NCBI GenBank assembly: GCA_937884975.1
Contig: CAKZZS010000016.1
Location: forward strand, 1-37,866
DNA length: 37,866 nucleotides
Direction: 5' to 3'
From: an uncultured Clostridia bacterium
GTDB lineage: Bacteria > Bacillota > Clostridia > Oscillospirales > Acutalibacteraceae
The translations under genes were made by a program, and so were the position numbers. Below, piece by piece: positions 14,148-21,845 of this stretch (position 1 is the first letter of the stretch; every line of letters starts with the position of its first letter). The notes beneath the pieces were generated by a model. The model ran no database searches and was not told where the DNA came from. It was given only the letters and a program-made list of their open reading frames with translations.

Positions 14148-16547
14148 TTATTCGCGGTATTCCTCCATAATGAAGGCTTCAAGTATATCGCCTTCCTTAA
14201 TGTCATTGAATTTCTGAAGACCGATACCGCATTCATAGCCCGTCGCAACCTCTTTTACGTCGTCCTTGAAGCGCTTGAGCGAAGCGATTTCGTCCTCTGT
14301 AATAACAATACCGTCGCGGACTACTCTTATCTTTGCGTTTCTTGTAACCTTGCCGTCAAGCACATAGCTTCCTGCAATAGTGCCTGCGCTTGAAAGCTTG
14401 AATACGTTTCTGACCTCTGCCTTGCCGAGAAGGTTTTCTCTGAATTTCGGCGAGAGCATACCCTTTATAGCCGCTTCGATTTCCTCGATGCAGTCATAAA
14501 TAATGCGGTACATACGCATATCTATTCCGTCGCGCTCCGCAAGGGTGGACGCAACGCTGTCGGGACGAACGTTAAAGCCGACGATAATTGCGTTTGAAGC
14601 ATTTGCAAGCATAACGTCGCTTTCGCTTACCGCGCCAACGCCGCCGTGGATAACCCTGACGCGTACCTCGTCGTTTGAAAGCTTTTCAAGACTTTGTTTG
14701 ACCGCTTCAACCGAGCCCTGAACGTCAGCCTTGACGATGATGTTGAGGTCTTTGATTTCGCCCTCGTTGATAGAGTCGAACAGATTGTCAAGAGTAACCT
14801 TCTGGAACTGCTTGAACTGCTCTTCCTTCTCCTTGTGCTTCCTCTGTTCAACAAGCTCACGGGCAAGCTTTTCGTCGGAAACGGCGTCAAATATATCGCC
14901 CGACTGCGGAACCTCCGCAAGTCCCGTAATTTCAACAGGAACGGACGGGCCTGCTTCCTTAATGGTTCTGCCCTTGTCGTTTGTCATAACGCGAACGCGG
15001 CCTACAGCCGTTCCTGCAACAATAATATCGCCAGATTTAAGAGTACCGTTCTGAACAAGAAGCGTTGCAACGGGACCTCTGCCCTTATCAAGACGCGCTT
15101 CAATGACAATACCTCTTGCGGCTCTGTTCGGATTAGCCTTAAGCTCCTTAAGCTCCGCAACAAGCAATACGCTTTCAAGAAGCTTGTCAAGACCGTCCCT
15201 TGTCTTTGCAGAAACGGGCACGCAAATTGTGTCGCCGCCCCATACCTCGGGAACGATTTCGTATTCTGTAAGCTGTTGCATAACTCTGTCGGGATTAGCG
15301 CCCTCTTTATCCATCTTGTTTATGGCAACTACTATTGAAACGTCAGCCGCCTTTGCGTGGTTGATGGCTTCAACAGTCTGGGGCATAATGCCGTCGTCCG
15401 CCGCAACAACAAGAATTGCAATATCCGTAGCCTTTGCACCGCGGGCGCGCATTGAAGTAAATGCGGCGTGACCGGGAGTGTCAAGGAAGGTGATATTCTG
15501 ACCGTTTACGCTTGTTCTGTAAGCGCCGATATGCTGGGTAATGCCGCCTGCCTCGGTTGAGGTGACGGAGGTATTTCTTATTGCGTCAAGAATTGAGGTT
15601 TTACCGTGGTCAACGTGTCCCATAACAACAACTACCGGGTCACGGGGCAGGAGGTCTTTTTCATCGTCCTCGGTGATATCCATAATTCTTTCTTCAATTG
15701 TGACAACAACTTCCTTTTTAACCTTTGCGCCGAGCTCGGTTGCAACAATTTCCGCCGTATCGTAGTCAATTACCTCATTGACATTTGCCATAACGCCGAG
15801 TGAAAACAGCTTTTTGATAACCTCGGCGGCAGTCATCTTAAGAAGCAGCGCGAGGTCGCCGACAGTGATTTCCTCGGGAACGGTGATTTCAATTGTTCTC
15901 TTTGCTCTCTCTTCGGCAATTCTCTTAAGGCGTTCAGCCTCTGTCTCTTTTTTGCGCTTTACGCCGCCCTGCTTACGGTACTGCTGACTCTTCTGCTTAA
16001 GCTTCTGCTTCCTGACAAAATTATCTGTATTCGTGTTGGCAGGAGCGATTTCGTCATATTTTTCGTTGTACTTATCGATATTGATGTTGCCGGCGTCTCT
16101 TGTATCAATGGTCTTTCTTTCGCCCTTGGTACGAGCCTGCATAGGCTTATTTGCCTTATCCTTTTTCTTCTGCGCCGCTGCAGCGGAAGCAGGTGTTTTT
16201 GAGGTTGCGGTCTTTTTGACGTCGGAATCCTTTTTCTCCAATGTCTTTTTTGCAGCTTTGCTTTCGGCTGAATTTTCTGTTTCTTCCTTTTCAGCCTTTG
16301 CCTGAGCCTTCTTCTCTTCAGCCGCGGCGTATTCCTCGGGCTTTTTAGCCATCGCAAAATACGCGTCAAGGCTTTCGGGCGCATGCTGCTTTGAAAGAAT
16401 ATCAAAAACAGCGTCAAGCTCTCTTTCCTCAAGCGCAGTCTGATATTTTTTCTCGCCCTCAAACAGGGGAGAAAGCAATTCTATAATCTGTTTGCTCTGG
16501 ATATTAAAATCCTTTGCAAGTTCGTGGATTTTATATTTTTTAGTCAT
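14148..16547 (-). CDS. infB: Translation initiation factor IF-2
   Basis: A 799-residue GTPase that positions initiator tRNA on the ribosome. Residues 1-55 are the IF2 N-domain (KIHELAKDFNIQSKQIIELL). Residues about 65-215 form a low-complexity Ala/Lys/Glu-rich linker. A second IF2_N domain is at about 218-270. The G domain has GHVDHGKTS (310-318), DTPGH (356-360) and NKMD (410-413). The C-terminal domains include GTLKSGDIIVAGT and EYECGIGL-like TGYECGIGLQKFNDIKEGD. The start overlaps the ylxQ stop by 4 bp. The length is in the usual range. Confidence 0.98.
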   Translation of the reverse strand: MTKKYKIHELAKDFNIQSKQIIELLSPLFEGEKKYQTALEERELDAVFDILSKQHAPESLDAYFAMAKKPEEYAAAEEKKAQAKAEKEETENSAESKAAKKTLEKKDSDVKKTATSKTPASAAAAQKKKDKANKPMQARTKGERKTIDTRDAGNINIDKYNEKYDEIAPANTNTDNFVRKQKLKQKSQQYRKQGGVKRKKETEAERLKRIAEERAKRTIEITVPEEITVGDLALLLKMTAAEVIKKLFSLGVMANVNEVIDYDTAEIVATELGAKVKKEVVVTIEERIMDITEDDEKDLLPRDPVVVVMGHVDHGKTSILDAIRNTSVTSTEAGGITQHIGAYRTSVNGQNITFLDTPGHAAFTSMRARGAKATDIAILVVAADDGIMPQTVEAINHAKAADVSIVVAINKMDKEGANPDRVMQQLTEYEIVPEVWGGDTICVPVSAKTRDGLDKLLESVLLVAELKELKANPNRAARGIVIEARLDKGRGPVATLLVQNGTLKSGDIIVAGTAVGRVRVMTNDKGRTIKEAGPSVPVEITGLAEVPQSGDIFDAVSDEKLARELVEQRKHKEKEEQFKQFQKVTLDNLFDSINEGEIKDLNIIVKADVQGSVEAVKQSLEKLSNDEVRVRVIHGGVGAVSESDVMLANASNAIIVGFNVRPDSVASTLAERDGIDMRMYRIIYDCIEEIEAAIKGMLSPKFRENLLGKAEVRNVFKLSSAGTIAGSYVLDGKVTRNAKIRVVRDGIVITEDEIASLKRFKDDVKEVATGYECGIGLQKFNDIKEGDILEAFIMEEYRE

Positions 16548-16855
16548 ATATTAACCTCCCGATATGTCATAAGCTTTTTTGAAAGGTTTTCGTCATTAAC
16601 GGTAATGACTGCCGCCTTTGAGCCGATTATATATAAGAACTGTTCCATTGTGTACTCAACCGTAACAAGCGCAGTGCCGCTTTGACTGCAAAAAGTTTCA
16701 AATTCCTTTTGAAGCCTTTTGGAAGAGTCACTTGAAAGGATACAGAGAAAGGCTTTTTTGTTTTTGACGGAAAGCTTACTTTCGTCGTGGCCGACGCTTA
16801 TCTTTCCGGCTTTTCTGCAAAGCCCTAACATCCCTGCAAACAAATCGTTATTCAT
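16544..16855 (-). CDS. ylxQ: L7Ae/L30e-family RNA-binding protein YlxQ
   Basis: A 103-residue protein starting MNNDLFAGMLGLCRKAGKIS, which matches the L7Ae-like YlxQ family between ylxR and infB. ATG at 16855 overlaps the end of ylxR by 8 bp; a longer reading in the same frame would be largely a shadow of ylxR. The fold binds kink-turn RNA in relatives, but the cellular role of YlxQ is not settled. Its position inside the nusA-infB operon supports the call. Confidence 0.9.
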   Translation of the reverse strand: MNNDLFAGMLGLCRKAGKISVGHDESKLSVKNKKAFLCILSSDSSKRLQKEFETFCSQSGTALVTVEYTMEQFLYIIGSKAAVITVNDENLSKKLMTYREVNI

Positions 16856-17114
16856 TTTCCAGTTCACTCTCCATACTGTCAAGTACGTCCTCGGGGATAG
16901 GTGACGAAAATGCCCTTTCAAAACGCTTTGCTTTCCTTGCTTTGATAAAGCAGTCCCTGTCGTGACAGATATATGCGCCTCTGCCGTTTTTCTTGCCCGT
17001 AAGGTCAAGCGAAATTTCGCCCTGATTATTTTTAACAACGCGTATAAGCTCTCTTTTGGGCTTAACTTCACCGCAACCCAGGCACTTTCTCATGGGAATT
17101 TTCTTTTCCGCCAT
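16848..17114 (-). CDS. ylxR: YlxR family RNA-binding protein
   Basis: An 88-residue protein with the YlxR pattern: PMRKCLGCGEVKPKRELIRV, then the diagnostic GRGAYIC followed by HDRDCFIKARK. Four cysteines (two CxxC-like pairs) could shape the fold. YlxR of Bacillus has been reported to modulate RNase P. It sits 34 nt after nusA and overlaps ylxQ by 8 bp. Confidence 0.95.
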   Translation of the reverse strand: MAEKKIPMRKCLGCGEVKPKRELIRVVKNNQGEISLDLTGKKNGRGAYICHDRDCFIKARKAKRFERAFSSPIPEDVLDSMESELENE

Positions 17115-17148
17115 TTTTCTTCCCCCTTTTTAAATAGTCCTTTTATTA

Positions 17149-18210
17149 TCAGCCCTCGTAGAAGCCGCTTTCGGGCTTGATGTCAATTTTCCAGCCCGTA
17201 AGCCTTGCCGCAAGACGTGCGTTCTGACCTTTATTTCCGATAGCCAGTGAAAGCTGATTATCGGGAACGGTTACCTGACAGGATTTTTCCTGCTCGTTGA
17301 CTATTTCAACCTTGAGCACGTCTGCAGGGGCAAGAGCCGCCGCAACAAACTCTGTCGGGTCCTCGCTGTATTTGACTATGTCTATTTTCTCGCCGCCGAG
17401 AAGCTCAACAATTTTTTCAACTCTCTGACCTCTTGAACCTATGCAGGCGCCTACGGGGTCAATATCGGCATCCTTTGAGAAAACAGCCATTTTTGTTCTG
17501 GCTCCTGCCTCACGGGAAACCGCTTCAATAGTAACCGTGCCGTCGAAAAGCTCGGGAACCTCTTCTTCAAAGAGCCTTCTTATAAGGTTCGGATGGCGTC
17601 TTGAAATCATAGCCTTCGGTCCCTTGTCGGTAACTCTCGCTTCAATAATATAAACCTTTACGGTATCGCCCTCGTGAAGGATTTCACCCTCAACCTGCTC
17701 GTTTTTCGGAAGAATTGCTTCGCTCTTGCCGATTTCAACGGTAGCGTTGCCCGTAACGGGATCAATTCTTACAACCTTTGCATTGACGATTTCCTGCTGC
17801 TTTGACTGGAATTCCTTAAGCATTATGCCCTTTTCGGCATCACGCAGTCCCGAACGGATGGCGTGCTTTGTGGACTGGGCAGTGATTCTTCCGAATTCCT
17901 TCGGGTCAAGGTCAACCTCAATTACGTCACCGAGCTTTGCATTTTTCTTAAGCTCCTGAGCCTGCTCGACAGTAAGCTCAATTGTGGGCTTCTCAACTGT
18001 TTCGACAACAGTCTTTTTGACGAATATTCTTAAAATATTCTTTTCGGGGTTGATTTCGCAACCGACGTTTTCCTCTTCGCAGTCGTTAAGCTTTTTAACC
18101 TGCGTTAAAACGGCGGTCTTGATTCTGTCATAAAGAAATTCGGCAGGAATGCCTCTTTCCTTTTCCATCATATTGACAGCTTCAAAAAATTCCTTGTTCT
18201 GCTTACTCAT
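17149..18210 (-). CDS. nusA: Transcription termination/antitermination factor NusA
   Basis: A 353-residue protein with the NusA order: N-terminal RNA-polymerase-binding domain, S1 domain (GEILHEGDTVKVYIIEAR), then two KH domains (DPVGACIGSRGQRVEKIV and LAIGNKGQNARLAARLTGW). It lacks the C-terminal acidic repeats found in enterobacteria, as is normal in Firmicutes. ATG at 18210 is chosen over an in-frame TTG at 18228 because the GGAGG at 18226-18222 would lie inside the longer version. The start overlaps the rimP stop by 8 bp. Confidence 0.96.
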   Translation of the reverse strand: MSKQNKEFFEAVNMMEKERGIPAEFLYDRIKTAVLTQVKKLNDCEEENVGCEINPEKNILRIFVKKTVVETVEKPTIELTVEQAQELKKNAKLGDVIEVDLDPKEFGRITAQSTKHAIRSGLRDAEKGIMLKEFQSKQQEIVNAKVVRIDPVTGNATVEIGKSEAILPKNEQVEGEILHEGDTVKVYIIEARVTDKGPKAMISRRHPNLIRRLFEEEVPELFDGTVTIEAVSREAGARTKMAVFSKDADIDPVGACIGSRGQRVEKIVELLGGEKIDIVKYSEDPTEFVAAALAPADVLKVEIVNEQEKSCQVTVPDNQLSLAIGNKGQNARLAARLTGWKIDIKPESGFYEG

Positions 18211-18688
18211 TTTCGTTGAAACCTCCAAAATCGTCTAATTTAACGTATGACGCCTCTTTTTTATTAAAATTAAGACCTCTGCCGTCATCCAATTCAACGG
18301 TTACGTTCCCGTTGTCGTATTCAAGCAGCGTGCCCTTATAGTCGCGTTTGCCTTCGTAGGCGTGAATAAATCTGACCATAACCCTTTCGCCCAGAAACTG
18401 TTCGAAATGGAAATCCCTTACAAGCTCACGTTCTATCCCGGGGGAAGAAACCTGAAGACTGTAGCTTTGCTCAATAGGATCAAGTTTATCCAGCGGAGCG
18501 TCGATAGCGTGACTCATATTTACGCAGTCGTCAATGTTTATGCCGCCTTCCTTGTCGATGAAGATGCGCAAAAACCAGTTCGCGCCTTCTTTCTGGAATC
18601 GCACGTCCCACAGCGTAAGACCGAGGTCCTTTGCAATAGGCTCTGCAATTTCCCACACGAGAGCGACAGTGTTTTTCTTCTCTGCCAT
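18203..18688 (-). CDS. rimP: Ribosome maturation factor RimP
   Basis: A 161-residue protein that helps early 30S assembly. ATG at 18688 has a TGGAGG site 6 nt upstream; a longer reading would run through the leader hairpin. Family motifs include WEIAEPIAKDLGLTLWDVRF, LRIFIDKEGGINIDDCVNMS and YSLQVSSPGIERELVRDFHF. It is the first gene of the operon and overlaps nusA by 8 bp. Confidence 0.96.
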   Translation of the reverse strand: MAEKKNTVALVWEIAEPIAKDLGLTLWDVRFQKEGANWFLRIFIDKEGGINIDDCVNMSHAIDAPLDKLDPIEQSYSLQVSSPGIERELVRDFHFEQFLGERVMVRFIHAYEGKRDYKGTLLEYDNGNVTVELDDGRGLNFNKKEASYVKLDDFGGFNENE

Positions 18689-18706
18689 ATTTTCCTCCAA
18701 TAAAGT

Positions 18707-18734
18707 TTTGAGAGCGGGTCGCCCCACTCTCAAA
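18707..18734 (-). promoter_or_regulatory. Leader hairpin with GCGA tetraloop upstream of rimP
   Basis: In the transcript sense TTTGAGAG, T, GGG, the loop GCGA, CCC, G, CTCTCAAA form a 12-pair stem with one G-U wobble, closed by a GNRA-type tetraloop. It ends 18 nt before the rimP start and just upstream of the Shine-Dalgarno. No T run follows, so it is not a standard terminator. Confidence 0.75.
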
Positions 18735-18760
18735 GTCAATACCTATACTTACCAAAGCAC

Positions 18761-18789
18761 ATAATACCATATATTATATAAATTTGCAA
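18761..18789 (-). promoter_or_regulatory. Predicted sigma-A promoter of the rimP-trpS operon
   Basis: Read leftwards: TTGCAA (18789-18784), a 17-bp spacer, TATTAT (18766-18761). The start of transcription would be near 18754, giving a leader of about 65 nt that includes the hairpin. Confidence 0.7.
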
Positions 18790-18802
18790 CACTTTTTTTA
18801 TA

Positions 18803-19105
18803 TTATTTTATAAACTGCTCAATTTCCTCTGCCTTGAGGACGCTTGACGTCCTTTTAATTTCCTTTCCGTTTTCAAAAAGCACCATTGTCGGCGCGCTCA
18901 TTATCCCGTAGAGCATTGACAGGTCGGGACTTTTATCCGAAATAATATTAACGCATTTTATAAGTCCCTTTTCGTCAAACTTTTTAAATTCCTCGCCCTG
19001 AATTTTGCAAAGCGGAAAAGCCTCCGAGCTGAAATATGCAACAGCTCTGCCGTTATAGTGCAAAAGCTCATCCGTTATATTCATAAAATTAACTTCAGTT
19101 ATCAT
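18803..19105 (-). CDS. Thioredoxin-fold protein with incomplete active site
   Basis: A 100-residue protein. ATG at 19105 is preferred because AAAGGAG lies 10 nt upstream; it overlaps the reductase gene by 11 bp. The fold is recognisable: YFSSEAFPLCKIQGEEFKKF occupies the place of the WCGPC helix, and MSAPTMVLFENG holds the cis-proline loop and following strand. The usual first cysteine of CxxC is replaced (FPLC), so only the second remains; one more cysteine is in LIKCVNI. Classical disulfide reduction is therefore unlikely, but a monothiol or binding role is possible. It is co-transcribed with the flavodoxin-like gene. Confidence 0.82.
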   Translation of the reverse strand: MITEVNFMNITDELLHYNGRAVAYFSSEAFPLCKIQGEEFKKFDEKGLIKCVNIISDKSPDLSMLYGIMSAPTMVLFENGKEIKRTSSVLKAEEIEQFIK

Positions 19106-19667
19106 TATTCCTGTACTCCTTTGATATTTCCCCGGCAAGGTATTGAGCTTTACATAGGTCTAAATTACCTACGGGATGCTCGTCTGTCCCGGGAATAAAA
19201 ATATCGGCAAACGGCTTGATATTCAAGAGGTTGCACGCATATTGACACTGCTTTTTAATTACATCAAAGCCTGTTCGGCTGTCATAGCCGCCCGTGACAA
19301 GTAAAACACCTTTACGTTCTTTTCTGAACGAATAGATTACGCCGCGTTCGTGCCGCGCGTTATAATACCGCTGAAGACGGTCAAAAAGCGCCTTAACCGG
19401 GGCGGGCAAGCCGAGATTATATACGGGAGTGGCAAATACAACCACATCCGCTTCCCCGAGCTTTTTAAAAAAGGAGTCAAGGTCCTTTTTACGGCAGTCG
19501 TCGACTCCCTTGCAGTAGCCGCAGTCGTCACACGGTAAGGGAGAAAGGTCGAAAATATATTCCGTTTCAATTTCGGCGCTTCTGTCAAGACCGCTTAGAA
19601 ATCCGTTAAGCAGTCTTTTTGTATTCGCGCTTTTACGCGGAGAGCCGAAAATAACAAATACCTTCAT
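19095..19667 (-). CDS. Flavodoxin-fold NAD(P)H-dependent oxidoreductase
   Basis: A 190-residue protein of the NADPH-dependent FMN reductase/flavodoxin-2 type. The FMN phosphate loop is FGSPRKSANTKRLL near the N-terminus, and ATPVYNLGLPAPVKALFDRL is the typical second flavin-contact region. A cysteine cluster CDDCGYCKGVDDC at about residues 48-60 is common in the iron-sulfur-flavoprotein-like branch, but here I cannot tell whether it binds metal. AGGGG precedes the start. It overlaps the thioredoxin-fold gene by 11 bp, suggesting a joint redox function. Substrate unknown. Confidence 0.9.
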   Translation of the reverse strand: MKVFVIFGSPRKSANTKRLLNGFLSGLDRSAEIETEYIFDLSPLPCDDCGYCKGVDDCRKKDLDSFFKKLGEADVVVFATPVYNLGLPAPVKALFDRLQRYYNARHERGVIYSFRKERKGVLLVTGGYDSRTGFDVIKKQCQYACNLLNIKPFADIFIPGTDEHPVGNLDLCKAQYLAGEISKEYRNNDN

Positions 19668-19701
19668 TTTAATCCCCTGAATGAATTATTTACCGATAAG
19701 T

Positions 19702-19730
19702 ATTGTACCACTTTATGAGGATATGTTCAA
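19702..19730 (-). promoter_or_regulatory. Predicted promoter of the flavodoxin/thioredoxin-like pair
   Basis: Read leftwards: TTGAAC (19730-19725), a 17-bp spacer, TACAAT (19707-19702), 35 bp before the start codon at 19667. Confidence 0.65.
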
Positions 19731-19796
19731 TATTTGAATTATGTAAATTTTCTGTAAAAAATAAAAATAAATGTTTATTTATTAAAAAAACCGTAT

Positions 19797-19802
19797 TATA
19801 AT
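19797..19802 (+). promoter_or_regulatory. Possible -10 element of the E2-like gene
   Basis: A perfect TATAAT lies 28 bp upstream of the TTG start at 19831. The best -35 at 17-bp spacing (TTTATT) is weak, so the assignment is tentative. Strong AAGGAGG follows at about 19817-19823. Confidence 0.45.
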
Positions 19803-19830
19803 ATGACTGCAAAAAAAGGAGGCGGTTAAA

Positions 19831-21339
19831 TTGGCTAAAGGCGAAAAAATGAAAAAAATCAAAACTACTCATTTTGGAATTCAAAGAAAAATAGTTGCCA
19901 ATATGACTACTGAATCGTGGGCAAACATTCCCCACGTTACCTATAACTATGAGCCTGACGTAACGGAGTTTATGATAGAGTATAAGCGCCTGAACCAGGG
20001 CGTTGAGCCTGAAAAGAAAATTACGCTCAATACGGTAATGCTTAAAATCATTGTCGAGGGCTTAAAGGCTGACCCGGAGATGAACGCTCATATTGAATTT
20101 GACAGAAAGCTTGTCAGAGGCCAGATTCACACCTTTGAGGATATAAATATTTCAATGCCGATGGTGCTTCCCAACGGCGAAATGATGACAATAAATCTTC
20201 ACAATTTTGAAAACAAGAATCTTGACGAAATGACTGCGTATATTGCGGATGTCAACCGCAGAATTGCAAACACCGACCTTAACGAGGTTATGTTTGACGT
20301 TTCGCTTGACAACACTCTTACGGAGCTTAAAAAGGGTAAAATAAAAAAGACGATTTACCGTCTTATCGGTTCAAAAACAGGTAAGCAGAAGGTAAAGACT
20401 CTTTCGGGTAAGGAAAAGAGCGCTTATTATAAAATCCCCGAAAGCGACCGACTTACAAAGCACGATATTGAGCAGGGTACGATTACCGTATCGAATATCG
20501 GTTCGACCTACCGCGAGCAGAGGGGAGCTACGTGTATTCTTGAAATAATTCCGCCCCAGGTCTGCGCGATAGCAGTCGGCGCGGTTCAGGATAAGCCCGT
20601 TGTAGTTGTCAATGAGCAGGGTGAAAAGGAAATTGCCATTCGCCAGATTATGCCGCTTTGTATTGCTTTTGACCACAGAGCGCTTGATTTTGGTGAAATT
20701 GTTCCGTTCTTAAAGAAGCTTGACTCGATTTTTGAAGAGCCTGAAGTAATCCACACCTGGAAAAATGAAAAGCTCAGTGACGAGAGTATGGCTGAAATCA
20801 AGTCCGAGCGTGAGGAACGTGAGGCTAAGTATCAGTTGAGCAAGGAACGCGAAAAGGAGCGCAAAGAGGCTGAAAGAGCGGCTGAAAAGGCAAAAAAGGA
20901 AGCCGAAAGACTTCAGAAGGAAGCCGAGCGCAAGGAAAAAGAAGCCAACGAAAAGCTTGAAAGGGCAAAAAAGGAAGCCGAAAAGGCTTTGAAAGAAGAG
21001 CTTGAGCGAAAGGAAAAGGAAGCCAAGGAAGCCGAAAAAGCGCAAAAGGAAGCTGCGGAAAAGGCTAAAAAGGAAGCCGAGAAAGCGCGCAAGGAAGCCG
21101 AAAAAGCCGAAAAGGAAGCCGCGGAAAAGGCAAAACGAGAAGCAGAAAAAGCTAAAAAGGAAGCCGAAAGGGCTGAAAAAGAGGCTGAAAGACTTCGCGA
21201 AAAGGAAGAAAAACAGCAGCGTGAAATAGAAAAGGCAAAAGAAGAAGCCGAAAAGGCAAAGCAAAAGGCTGAAGAGGCGCTCCAGAAAGCCGAGGAAGCG
21301 AAGAAAAATGCCGAAAGCGTGTTAGGTGAAGATGAGTAA
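19831..21339 (+). CDS. Stand-alone 2-oxoacid dehydrogenase E2-type acyltransferase domain fused to a long charged helix
   Basis: A 502-residue protein. TTG at 19831 is chosen because AAGGAGG lies 8 nt upstream. Residues about 10-305 resemble the E2/chloramphenicol acetyltransferase catalytic fold: ESWANIPHVTYNYEPDVTEF, TVMLKIIVEGLK, GTITVSNIGSTYREQRGA, and the catalytic AFDHRALDFGE with His282 and Asp286. The usual glycine after this aspartate is phenylalanine. There is no lipoyl domain, no E1/E3-binding domain and no E1 or E3 gene nearby. Residues about 320-497 are almost only Glu, Lys, Ala and Arg with repeats such as KKEAEKA, predicted as one long helix or coiled coil. It overlaps the ArsC-like gene by 8 bp. 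The acyl group and acceptor are unknown. Confidence 0.88.
   Translation: MAKGEKMKKIKTTHFGIQRKIVANMTTESWANIPHVTYNYEPDVTEFMIEYKRLNQGVEPEKKITLNTVMLKIIVEGLKADPEMNAHIEFDRKLVRGQIHTFEDINISMPMVLPNGEMMTINLHNFENKNLDEMTAYIADVNRRIANTDLNEVMFDVSLDNTLTELKKGKIKKTIYRLIGSKTGKQKVKTLSGKEKSAYYKIPESDRLTKHDIEQGTITVSNIGSTYREQRGATCILEIIPPQVCAIAVGAVQDKPVVVVNEQGEKEIAIRQIMPLCIAFDHRALDFGEIVPFLKKLDSIFEEPEVIHTWKNEKLSDESMAEIKSEREEREAKYQLSKEREKERKEAERAAEKAKKEAERLQKEAERKEKEANEKLERAKKEAEKALKEELERKEKEAKEAEKAQKEAAEKAKKEAEKARKEAEKAEKEAAEKAKREAEKAKKEAERAEKEAERLREKEEKQQREIEKAKEEAEKAKQKAEEALQKAEEAKKNAESVLGEDE
20850..21318 (+). repeat. Degenerate in-frame repeats encoding the Lys/Glu/Ala helix
   Basis: Repeated blocks resembling AAGGAAGCCGAAAAGGC recur through the 3' third of the E2-like gene, encoding the charged helix. 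The repeats are imperfect and stay in frame, which suggests growth by duplication under coding constraint. Length variation between strains would be expected here. Confidence 0.7.
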
Positions 21340-21691
21340 AATCCTTTTTATTGAATACCCTAAATGCACCACCTGTCAGAAAGCTAAAAAGTGGCTTGAC
21401 GAAAACGGAATTTCCTATGACTCAAGGCACATAAAAGAAGAAAACCCGACATACGCCGAGCTTAAAAAATGGTATAGGCAAAGCGGTATGGAATTAAAGA
21501 AATTCTTTAATACAAGCGGACTTTTGTATAAGTCGATGGGCTTGAAAGAAAAGCTGACCGATATGACAGAGGACGAACAGTTAAAGCTTCTCGCAACTGA
21601 CGGTATGCTTGTCAAACGCCCTTTGGTTATTACGGATAAAGCAATTCTAATAGGCTTTCGTGAGAGGGAATGGGAAGATAAGCTTAAATAA
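21332..21691 (+). CDS. ArsC/Spx-family thioredoxin-fold protein
   Basis: A 119-residue protein of the ArsC/YffB/Spx superfamily. ATG at 21332 follows AGGTG; a GTG at 21326 is also in frame but overlaps that site. The N-terminal CTTC (Cys12, Cys15) in YPKCTTCQKAKKWLD, then SGMELKKFFNTSG and the late RPLVITDKAILIGF match the family. Members include arsenate reductase-like enzymes and the Spx/MgsR regulators; the sequence resembles the short uncharacterised reductase branch. It overlaps the E2-like gene by 8 bp, and no arsenic resistance genes are nearby, so a role with the E2-like protein is plausible but unproven. Confidence 0.9.
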   Translation: MSKILFIEYPKCTTCQKAKKWLDENGISYDSRHIKEENPTYAELKKWYRQSGMELKKFFNTSGLLYKSMGLKEKLTDMTEDEQLKLLATDGMLVKRPLVITDKAILIGFREREWEDKLK

Positions 21692-21704
21692 TTAAATTAA
21701 AAAT

Positions 21705-21738
21705 GAAGCCCAAGGGTGTCGTCCCAAGGGCTTCTTTT
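21705..21738 (+). terminator. Rho-independent terminator of the E2-like/ArsC-like unit
   Basis: GAAGCCC (21705-21711) pairs with GGGCTTC (21728-21734), with further GGG/CCC pairing inside, followed by TTTTTC. It lies 13 nt after the stop. Confidence 0.88.
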
Positions 21739-21793
21739 TCTTTATATATCAAGGTTCGCAAGTGTCGCTTGACAAATGCAAGTAATCAATGCT

Positions 21794-21822
21794 TTTACTT
21801 TTTGCGCTTTATATGATACAAT
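21794..21822 (+). promoter_or_regulatory. Predicted extended -10 promoter of the XRE/YcxB-like gene
   Basis: TTTACT (21794-21799), a 17-bp spacer, TACAAT (21817-21822) preceded by TG at 21814-21815, i.e. an extended -10. The start codon is 24 bp downstream with AAAGGAG in between. Confidence 0.55.
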
Positions 21823-21845
21823 TTGTTTAAAGGAGAGTGAGACCC

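Noticed and set aside
14503..16305. Several plus-strand frames opposite infB
   Set aside because: They lie wholly inside infB, give Ser/Thr/Arg-rich sequences with no recognisable domain and lack ribosome-binding sites.
20710..21264. Long minus-strand frame rich in Phe and Leu
   Set aside because: It is the reverse shadow of the Lys/Glu/Ala repeat in the E2-like gene, where reversed codons give Phe, Leu and Ser. It has no credible ribosome-binding site, and the plus-strand product is far better supported.
21332..21691. Arsenic resistance by the ArsC-family gene
   Set aside because: No arsR, arsB or acr3-like genes are nearby, and the family is functionally broad.
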